NCBI GenBank assembly: GCA_937858455.1 | Contig: CALLYN010000714.1 | Coordinates: forward strand, 1 to 6,883 | Direction: 5' to 3' | DNA from: an uncultured Kouleothrix sp. | Lineage (GTDB): Bacteria; Chloroflexota; Chloroflexia; Chloroflexales; Roseiflexaceae | Length of the DNA: 6,883 nucleotides | In this document: one piece after another, positions 1 to 4,399 of the stretch | Layout of the letters: each line of letters starts with the position of its first letter | How positions within the stretch are numbered: the first letter of the stretch is position 1 | Translations under genes and position numbers: made by a program | The notes under the pieces: generated by a model | Database searches by the model: none | Seen by the model: the letters and a program-made list of their open reading frames with translations, nothing else | Told to the model about the DNA's origin: nothing

Positions 1-104
1 AAGCCGCCCCCGAACCCCCACCATAATCCAAGCGATCAGCCGGATTTGGTATAAGGGGGGTGAGGGCCAACGTTGCACCAGCCCTGGTATGCCCGGCCAT
101 TCGG

Positions 105-133
105 TTGACATAGGCGAGGGGTTGCGGTAACAT
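105..133 (+). promoter_or_regulatory. sigma70-type promoter for the xer gene
   Basis: TTGACA (105-110), a perfect -35 consensus, is followed after exactly 17 bp by TAACAT (128-133), which keeps the important TA and final T of a -10 box. Transcription would begin near 140 and give a leader of about 145 nt before the xer start at 286. I see no ORF, riboswitch-like structure or RNA gene in the rest of 1-285. The assignment rests on consensus and spacing only. Confidence 0.6.
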
Positions 134-285
134 ACGCCAACGGTATGCGGCACGCTGCGAACTCCCTGTCTCTTTCAACACAGCCTGAGCAAACCCCAGA
201 GGTCGCGGGGTCTATCGGCATCGGCGCAAGCGCACCGCACTCGCCCAAACAGCCGGCTGCGTAACACCGGCGCTGTGGAGAAGGT

Positions 286-1227
286 ATGGACGAGCAAGTT
301 GAGCTGTTTTTGCGCAGCCTGTCCGATAAACGCGGGCTCTCGGCGAATACGACAGCCGCCTACCGCACCGATCTCGAGCAGTTCGGCGAATTCGCGCGCG
401 CGCGCCAGATCGCCGAGTGGGCATCGGTGACGCACGACGATATGCTGGCGTTTCTGCTGTTTCTGCGCGAGCGCCGCTACGCCAACTCCACGGTGGCGCG
501 CCGCACGGCGGCGGTAAAATCGTTCTTCGCGTTTCTCAAGGCCGAGGGGCTGGCGCCGGCCGACCCAACCGAGCAGATCGACTCGCCAAAGGTCGATCGC
601 TACCTGCCAAAATCGCTGACGCCAACCCAGGTGGACGAGCTGCTCGAGCTGCCGCTGCGCGACCCGACGCCCGAGCGCCTGCGCGACAAGGCCATGCTCG
701 AGCTGCTGTACGCCACCGGGATGCGCGTGAGCGAGCTGGTGGCGCTGAACCTGCGCGATATGAACCTGGAATCCGAGAGCGTGCGCTGCGTCGGCAAGGG
801 CGGGCGCGAGCGCATCCTGCCGATCAGCGGCTCGGCCACCACCGCCATGGAAGAGTACCTCGACATCGCGCGCACGCAGCTGGCGCGCGGCGCGGCCCAG
901 AAGACCGACGCGCTGTTTCTGAACCATCGCGGCAAGCGGCTGACGCGCCAGGGCTTCTGGCTCATCCTGAAGGGCTACGCCGAGGCGCTGGGCATCGGCG
1001 ACCTGACGCCTCACACGCTGCGGCACTCATTCGCCGCGCATATGCTCAGCGGCGGCGCCGACATCCGCTCGGTGCAGGCGCTGCTGGGCCACGCCTCGAT
1101 CTCAACCACCCAGATCTACACCCAGCTCAACAACCACGCCCAGAGTCGCGCCGCCAAGTCGCCCGCGCTCGATCTGCACCACGACAATGGCGCCGTCGTC
1201 GAGGACGAAGTGGTGGCCGAGGAGTAG
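286..1227 (+). CDS. xerD: tyrosine site-specific recombinase, XerC/XerD type
   Basis: 313-residue tyrosine recombinase of the Xer class, which in bacteria resolves chromosome dimers at dif during segregation. The N-terminal SAM-like core-binding domain covers about residues 3-88 (ERGLS-NT-like segment 'KRGLSANTTAAYRTDL'). The catalytic domain covers about 108-285. The full active-site set is visible: R147 (TGMRVSEL), K171 (GKGGRER), H243 and R246 (HTLRH), H269 (LLGHASISTTQ) and nucleophile Y278 (QIYTQ). The ATG is supported by GGAG at 277-280, 5 nt upstream. Length is close to the usual ~300; the excess is a C-terminal tail rich in D/E/V after about residue 295. The N-terminus resembles XerD more, but the catalytic region is intermediate, so XerC versus XerD is not settled. 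It appears monocistronic, with its own promoter and terminator. No att sites or integrase-type neighbours are visible, which argues for a housekeeping Xer over a phage integrase. Confidence 0.93.
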   Translation: MDEQVELFLRSLSDKRGLSANTTAAYRTDLEQFGEFARARQIAEWASVTHDDMLAFLLFLRERRYANSTVARRTAAVKSFFAFLKAEGLAPADPTEQIDSPKVDRYLPKSLTPTQVDELLELPLRDPTPERLRDKAMLELLYATGMRVSELVALNLRDMNLESESVRCVGKGGRERILPISGSATTAMEEYLDIARTQLARGAAQKTDALFLNHRGKRLTRQGFWLILKGYAEALGIGDLTPHTLRHSFAAHMLSGGADIRSVQALLGHASISTTQIYTQLNNHAQSRAAKSPALDLHHDNGAVVEDEVVAEE

Positions 1228-1256
1228 CGCGCGGCTCACCGCCACCCGCCAGCAGC

Positions 1257-1288
1257 ATCGGCGCGGCGCCCGGCCCCGCCGATTTTTT
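1257..1288 (+). terminator. intrinsic terminator of xer
   Basis: ATCGGCG (1257-1263) pairs perfectly with CGCCGAT (1277-1283) around a 13-nt GC-rich loop, and the stem runs straight into T6 (1283-1288). It lies 30 bp after the xer stop, the expected place and orientation for Rho-independent termination. Confidence 0.75.
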
Positions 1289-1304
1289 GTGCCGGCCAGG
1301 CGGC

Positions 1305-1350
1305 AAAAAGCGAGAGGGCAAGGATGGCGCCTACGCCATCGCTTACCCTC
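1305..1350 (-). terminator. intrinsic terminator of the 23-codon gene
   Basis: On the minus strand, the hairpin at 1350-1314 has a 7-bp core (GATGGCG/CGCCATC, 4-nt loop). It is extended by 3 and then 5 more pairs, with one bulge (1341) and one C/A mismatch (1319/1345). Four bases later comes T5 (1309-1305). It begins 31 bp downstream of the small gene's stop. The spacer before the T run is slightly long, so efficiency is uncertain. Back to back with the xer terminator, it separates two convergent units. Confidence 0.6.
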
Positions 1351-1380
1351 CCTGGAGCAGAACCTGGCTTGCCAAGAAGC

Positions 1381-1452
1381 TTACTTCGGCTTCTTCTTTG
1401 CCTCTTTCTGCTTGTTCTGCTTGGAAGTATTTTTCGGCGATTTGTCACCCAT
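1381..1452 (-). CDS. 23-residue lysine-rich small protein (MGDKSPK type)
   Basis: A 23-codon ORF beginning MGDKSPKNTS and ending KKKPK, with 9 lysines after residue 10, no hydrophobic segment and a strongly basic charge. The upstream minus strand has AAAGGAG (1466-1460) seven bases from the ATG, the best Shine-Dalgarno in the window. It also has an extended -10 promoter (1503-1498) about 45 bp from the ATG and a terminator downstream, so the whole unit is present. It is AT-richer than its neighbours because of AAA/AAT codons. From memory, short lysine-rich proteins starting MGDKSPK occur in diverse bacteria as uncharacterised products; I could not check this here. The function is unknown. The composition would fit a disordered, possibly nucleic-acid-associated protein, but that is a guess. 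Automated callers usually miss genes this short. Confidence 0.75.
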   Translation of the reverse strand: MGDKSPKNTSKQNKQKEAKKKPK

Positions 1453-1497
1453 GCTGATGCTCCTTTCTTTGGCCCATAGCAGCGGTCACTTGCCGAG

Positions 1498-1503
1498 ATT
1501 ATA
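1498..1503 (-). promoter_or_regulatory. extended -10 promoter for the small MGDKSPK gene
   Basis: The minus strand reads TGTTATAAT, a perfect TATAAT (1503-1498) with the TG extension one base upstream. The -35 region is poor, as is normal for extended -10 promoters. The predicted start near 1491 gives a leader of about 40 nt containing the strong AAAGGAG site. Confidence 0.65.
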
Positions 1504-1541
1504 ACATACCGCGCAAGATCAGCGATGAAGGGCCAGGGCCG

Positions 1542-1570
1542 TTGACAGGCGCACCAGCTGCTGCTACAAT
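1542..1570 (+). promoter_or_regulatory. sigma70 promoter for the LysM-HAD unit
   Basis: TTGACA (1542-1547), a 17-bp spacer and TACAAT (1565-1570) make a near-perfect housekeeping promoter. The start would be near 1577, leaving a leader of about 75 nt before the LysM gene. It is divergent from the small-gene promoter; the two elements are about 40 bp apart. Confidence 0.8.
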
Positions 1571-1652
1571 CCGCGCCGCCCCGCGCAGGTGGCCGCGAAG
1601 GCCGCCCCGCCAACCATGGCATGCCGGTTGAGCCTTGTAGAAATCGATCGCA

Positions 1653-2090
1653 ATGACGAATATCGCCCAACAGCCGACACTCGCGCGACTGGCCGCGCTG
1701 GCCGCAGCGCTGGCACTGGCGGCATGCGCCCCGCCAGCGCCAAGCGAGCCGCGCCCCACCGCCGCCACGATCATCGAGATCACGCCCGCACCAACCCAGA
1801 ATATCGACGCCACCGCCACCGCCTACGCGGTGCGGCTCATTCCAACGCCCACGCCGGCCGGGCTATACGTAGTGCAGCCCAACGACACGCTGAGCAAGCT
1901 TGCCGAAGACTTCGGCACCACCGTCGAAGAGCTGATGGCCGCGAATAATCTGACCGACCCGAACGCCATCCAGGTCGGGCAGACGCTGATCATCCCGTCG
2001 CTGATCAGCGGCACGCTCGAGCTGGCCACCGCAGCGCCGCTGCCCGCCGCCACCGGCGTGGCCACGCGCACACCGGGCACGTCGCCGTAG
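1653..2090 (+). CDS. LysM-domain lipoprotein
   Basis: 145-residue exported lipoprotein with a single peptidoglycan-binding LysM domain. Residues 1-24 form a lipoprotein signal peptide (R12, then an Ala/Leu-rich core) ending in a lipobox LAAC, with C25 as the lipidated cysteine. Residues 26-69 are a flexible Pro/Thr/Ala-rich linker. LysM spans about 71-115: it opens with YVVQPNDTLSKLAEDFG, continues through ELMAANNL and closes with IQVGQTLIIP, a textbook match in order and length. Residues 116-145 are a low-complexity Ala/Thr/Pro tail. No catalytic domain is attached, so it probably binds peptidoglycan or another GlcNAc polymer at the outer face of the membrane. The ATG at 1653 is the only start giving a clean signal peptide. 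There is no obvious Shine-Dalgarno, unlike its neighbours. It is first in a likely two-gene unit with the HAD gene. Confidence 0.88.
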   Translation: MTNIAQQPTLARLAALAAALALAACAPPAPSEPRPTAATIIEITPAPTQNIDATATAYAVRLIPTPTPAGLYVVQPNDTLSKLAEDFGTTVEELMAANNLTDPNAIQVGQTLIIPSLISGTLELATAAPLPAATGVATRTPGTSP

Positions 2091-2134
2091 CGCGCACGCG
2101 CAAGCTTTTTCGGCAAGAAAGAAACGACACACCT

Positions 2135-2803
2135 ATGCAATCAGCAAACGACGCAGCCCCACGCGCAGCGCTGTGGGACATGGACGGCACCCTGCTCGAC
2201 TCGGCCGAGTACCACTGGCTGGCCTGGCGCGAGACCATGGCCGGCGAGGGCATGGCGCTGACCTACGAGCGCTTTGTGGCCTCGTTCGGGCAGCGCAACG
2301 ACACGATCTTGCGCGGCTGGCTTGGCGACGACGTGGCGCCGACCACGATCGCGCGCATCAGCGACGCCAAAGAGGCGCGCTACCGCGAGCTGGTGCGCGA
2401 GCGCGGCGTCGCGCTGCTGCCAGGCGTGGCGCACTGGCTCGAGCGGCTGCGCCAGGCTGGCTGGCGCCAGGCAATCGCCTCGGCCGCGCCGCGCCTGAAT
2501 GTCGAGGCCATCTTGGCCGCGCTGGCGATCGAGCCATTCTTCGACGCGATCACCAGCGCCGAGGACGTGCAGCGCGGCAAGCCCGACCCGCAGGTGTTTC
2601 TGCTGGCCGCCGAGCGCGTGGCAGTGCCACCTGCGCGCTGTGTGGTGGTTGAAGACGCGCCGGCCGGCATCGAGGGCGCGTGGCGCGGCGGCATGCGCGC
2701 GATCGGCGTGCGAACGTCGCACGCGGGCCTCACGGCCGACCTTGCCGTCGATACGCTGGCCGAGCTGCCCGACGACGCCTTTGACCGCCTGATAGGCGGC
2801 TAG
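2135..2803 (+). CDS. HAD-superfamily hydrolase, beta-phosphoglucomutase/sugar-phosphatase-like (subfamily IA)
   Basis: 222-residue cytosolic HAD enzyme with all four motifs. Motif I is WDMDGTLLDS, with nucleophile D15 and acid/base D17. Motif II is IASAAP, with S116. Motif III is K149 in RGKPDP. Motif IV is VVVEDAPAGIEGA, with E173 and D174 binding Mg2+. Residues about 20-90 form the alpha-helical C1 cap typical of subfamily IA. The VEDAPAGI motif and the length fit the beta-phosphoglucomutase/phosphatase branch, whose members transfer or remove phosphate from sugar phosphates and similar small metabolites. The substrate cannot be read from sequence. It starts 44 bp after the LysM stop with no convincing terminator between, only a 4-bp GCGC hairpin before T5 (2105-2109). 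Co-transcription is therefore likely, though the functional link to the lipoprotein is unclear. The Shine-Dalgarno is weak. Confidence 0.9.
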   Translation: MQSANDAAPRAALWDMDGTLLDSAEYHWLAWRETMAGEGMALTYERFVASFGQRNDTILRGWLGDDVAPTTIARISDAKEARYRELVRERGVALLPGVAHWLERLRQAGWRQAIASAAPRLNVEAILAALAIEPFFDAITSAEDVQRGKPDPQVFLLAAERVAVPPARCVVVEDAPAGIEGAWRGGMRAIGVRTSHAGLTADLAVDTLAELPDDAFDRLIGG

Positions 2804-2828
2804 CACCAGTGCACTTCAAATAGCACAG

Positions 2829-3094
2829 AGGCACAAAGACTCATAGAATTAGGACAAACACAGTTGCGTGCTCAGCCTTCGGCAGAGCGGTACGTTCCTT
2901 TTGAATGTGTCCAATTTCCGCGCTCCGCTTGGCTGTGTGCGGTTTTTCCGCACTCCGCGCGGAAAAACCGCACACGATGATCACAAAGTACCTTGCTGCC
3001 GCAGTCACCATGCGCGGCTTCGGGAAGCCGAACAGCGCAGCTGCGTAAGTCCCAAGAATATGCGGCTGCCGCGCGCCTTCGAGACTTTGTGTCT
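2829..3094. repeat. imperfect long inverted-repeat element (MITE-like or decayed mobile element)
   Basis: This fills the gap between the HAD stop and the recognisable baeRF coding sequence. The outer ends AGGCACAAAGACTC (2829-2842) and the complement of 3081-3094 match at 12 of 14 positions. A second inner pair, GGACAAACACAGTTGCG (2852-2868) against the complement of 3036-3052, matches at 13 of 17. The centre is a perfect 17-bp stem (2935-2951 with 2959-2975). The right arm also holds a 16-nt extra segment and local hairpins (CGGCTTC/GAAGCCG at about 3015-3030; palindrome CGCAGCTGCG at 3036-3045). No transposase ORF is present and readable frames look random. I do not see a clear target-site duplication, so the exact ends are uncertain. 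This organisation is typical of a non-autonomous element or a decayed insertion sequence, but the family is not identified. Confidence 0.6.
2935..2975. repeat. perfect 17-bp stem with 7-nt loop at the element centre
   Basis: GTGTGCGGTTTTTCCGC (2935-2951) is the exact complement of 2959-2975, separated by ACTCCGC. The stem is very stable in RNA or as a DNA cruciform. No T run follows on either strand, so it is not a classical terminator, though it could pause or end transcription coming from the HAD gene, or protect a 3' end. It is the most conserved part of the surrounding inverted repeat. Confidence 0.85.
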
Positions 3095-3119
3095 TGTGGC
3101 AAACGCCTATGCTCACCGT

Positions 3120-3923
3120 ATGCTGGCGCGCGCGATCGACGACTACGAGACCAGCGCGGTGGCGCTTGTGGAAGGGCAGCAGGCGTATATCTTCGTGATC
3201 GCGCTCGATCAGGCCGAGCGCGTGAGCGAGACGCAGGCGGCCGAGCGGATCAAGCGCTTCGACCAGGGTGGCCAGGCCCAGATGCTATTCCAGCGCCGCA
3301 CCGAGAACCTGATCAGAGCGCACGTCAAAGACATGGCCGCCGAGCTCGAGCGCGTGATCGAGCGCTACGACGCGCAGCACGTGATCATTGCCGGCAACGA
3401 CTCGATCAAGGGCGCAATCATGAGCACGCTGCCCGAGCCGATCAAGGCCAAGCTGATCGACTACATCCACCTCGATCCCAACAGCAGCATGAAGGCGATT
3501 CTCGCGACGGTCGAGCCTATGCTGCGCGAGACCGAGCGCCGCCAGGAGGCCGAGGCGCTGGCCGAGCTCGAGCGGCAGATGACCGCCAAAGACGGCCTTG
3601 GCGCGCTGGGGGTGGCCGACGTAGCGCTGGCGCTAAGCAAGGGCCCGGTCGGCACGCTGCTGATGCTGGGCAGCTTTGCGGGTGTGGGCGGCGAGTGCCC
3701 GAGCTGCGGCATGCTGTGGGCCGGCCAGCGCAGCAGCTGCCCCTACGACGGCGCCGAGCTTCAGCCGGTCGATCTGCGCGAGGCCTTTACGGCGCGCGCG
3801 CTCCAGCAGAGCGCCACGGTCGAGATCGTCGAGGGCAGCGAGTACCTGGCGGCGCAGGGTGGCGTCGGCGCGCTGCTGCGCTACCGCGACGCCGTCGCCG
3901 CCCGCGCGGTGGGCGGGGCGTAG
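3120..3923 (+). CDS. baeRF-type (bacterial eRF1-like) protein with GGQ loop, N-terminal domain missing
   Basis: 267 residues from the ATG at 3120. It looks like the bacterial branch of the archaeo-eukaryotic release factor 1 fold (baeRF, probably family 10), proteins thought to act on peptidyl-tRNA or at stalled ribosomes. Residues 1-85 are the central domain (YETSAVALVEGQQAYIFVI), with a canonical G50-G51-Q52 loop (FDQGGQAQMLFQRR). Residues 86-260 are the C-terminal domain: VIIAGNDSIK, a Glu-rich helical stretch 132-153, a zinc-ribbon-like insert C193-x2-C196-x10-C207 with Asp at 210 where a fourth Cys is expected, and the closing GGVGALLRYR. The usual N-terminal domain of roughly 100-130 residues is absent. 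Homology-like sequence begins about 8 codons upstream (GTG at 3096), beside the repeat element. The frame stays open back to GTG 2868, but that part lies inside the repeat and looks non-native. No start has a Shine-Dalgarno. It may be a 5'-truncated gene or pseudogene, yet the reading frame is intact and codon use is normal. Confidence 0.78.
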   Translation: MLARAIDDYETSAVALVEGQQAYIFVIALDQAERVSETQAAERIKRFDQGGQAQMLFQRRTENLIRAHVKDMAAELERVIERYDAQHVIIAGNDSIKGAIMSTLPEPIKAKLIDYIHLDPNSSMKAILATVEPMLRETERRQEAEALAELERQMTAKDGLGALGVADVALALSKGPVGTLLMLGSFAGVGGECPSCGMLWAGQRSSCPYDGAELQPVDLREAFTARALQQSATVEIVEGSEYLAAQGGVGALLRYRDAVAARAVGGA

Positions 3924-3927
3924 CGGC

Positions 3928-4323
3928 TCAGCCGAGCAGCGCGCCAACAAACGTACTGGCCACGTTGGCTGTGAAGAAGAACAAGCCCAGGCTGATCAGG
4001 CTGATCGCCAGCCAGACCGCCCGCTCGGTAGGCGAAAGGTCGCGGCCGCGATTGGTGACGGCGAGCCCGAGGCCAACAGTCAGCGGCAGCAGCAGTGCCA
4101 GCATCGCCACCGCGCTCCAGCCGCCCAGCCGCACGCGTGGAAAATCGCCGCCGTCGGCGCCGCCGAGGTCCTGCGCGTCGTTGTGCACAAGCCCGCCGAT
4201 CAGCGCCGGCGCGGGCTGGCCGAGCCGTGGCAGCACCACAAAGGCAAGGTAGGCGCTGGTAATAAGAATGACCAGGAGGCTGCCGATCAGCAGCCAGAAA
4301 CGTGCCTGCAGCCAGTTTGTCAT
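3928..4323 (-). CDS. small integral membrane protein of unknown function (three predicted helices)
   Basis: 131 residues; I do not recognise the family. Three hydrophobic segments are clear: about 9-32 (FWLLIGSLLVILITSAYLAF), 69-90 (SAVAMLALLLPLTVGLGL) and 103-129 (VWLAISLISLGLFFFT). Residues 33-68 form a polar Gly/Asp-rich loop (GGADGGDFPRVRLGG). Arg residues at 92, 94 and 101 between helices 2 and 3 suggest that loop is cytoplasmic and the 33-68 loop is outside. The start is supported by GGAGG at 4333-4329, five bases before the ATG, and by an extended -10 promoter just upstream. Overlapping plus-strand frames are Arg/Ala-rich shadows. The gene lies 76 bp downstream of the acylase gene on the same strand and ends 4 bp from the baeRF stop on the opposite strand. 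An inverted repeat overlaps its ribosome-binding site. Confidence 0.75.
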   Translation of the reverse strand: MTNWLQARFWLLIGSLLVILITSAYLAFVVLPRLGQPAPALIGGLVHNDAQDLGGADGGDFPRVRLGGWSAVAMLALLLPLTVGLGLAVTNRGRDLSPTERAVWLAISLISLGLFFFTANVASTFVGALLG

Positions 4324-4327
4324 GGCG

Positions 4328-4372
4328 GCCTCCGTTGGCGATACAGTTTATGCTCAGTATACCAACGGAGGC
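4328..4372 (-). promoter_or_regulatory. 11-bp inverted repeat enclosing the promoter and masking the SD of the membrane-protein gene
   Basis: GCCTCCGTTGG (4328-4338) and CCAACGGAGGC (4362-4372) are perfect complements separated by 23 bp. On the minus strand the downstream arm contains the GGAGG ribosome-binding site of the 131-residue gene, and the intervening bases hold its -10 box. As RNA, only a transcript entering from the acylase side carries both arms and can pair. As DNA, the two arms bracket the -10/start region like a repressor site. Which role applies is an inference. Confidence 0.5.
4356..4361 (-). promoter_or_regulatory. extended -10 promoter for the membrane-protein gene
   Basis: The minus strand reads TGGTATACT, giving TATACT (4361-4356) with an upstream TG. 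There is no good -35 at 17 bp. The start would be near 4349, so the native leader is only about 26 nt and excludes the upstream arm of the inverted repeat. Confidence 0.5.
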
Positions 4373-4399
4373 ACCAGTTGAGCTTTACAGTTCGTTTAT

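Noticed and set aside
1..61. C-rich and G-rich arms (about 8-25 and 48-60) that could form a stem
   Set aside because: Pairing is interrupted by many mismatches, no T run follows, and the window edge prevents seeing context.
36..248. 70-codon minus-strand ORF upstream of xer
   Set aside because: No Shine-Dalgarno, random-looking composition (Cys/Pro-rich), and it spans the xer promoter and leader.
1374..1395. AAGAAGC/GCTTCTT hairpin overlapping the small gene's stop codon
   Set aside because: A weak AT-containing stem inside a lysine-codon run; the better terminator for this gene is at 1305-1350.
2056..2101. GCGTGGCCACGC palindrome and GCGC hairpin before T5 after the LysM gene
   Set aside because: The first is inside the coding region; the second has only a 4-bp stem, too weak to call a terminator.
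2841..3116. Minus-strand ORFs of 91 and 76 codons within the inverted repeat
   Set aside because: They lie within the repeat element, have no ribosome-binding site or domain, and follow from the palindromic GC-rich sequence.
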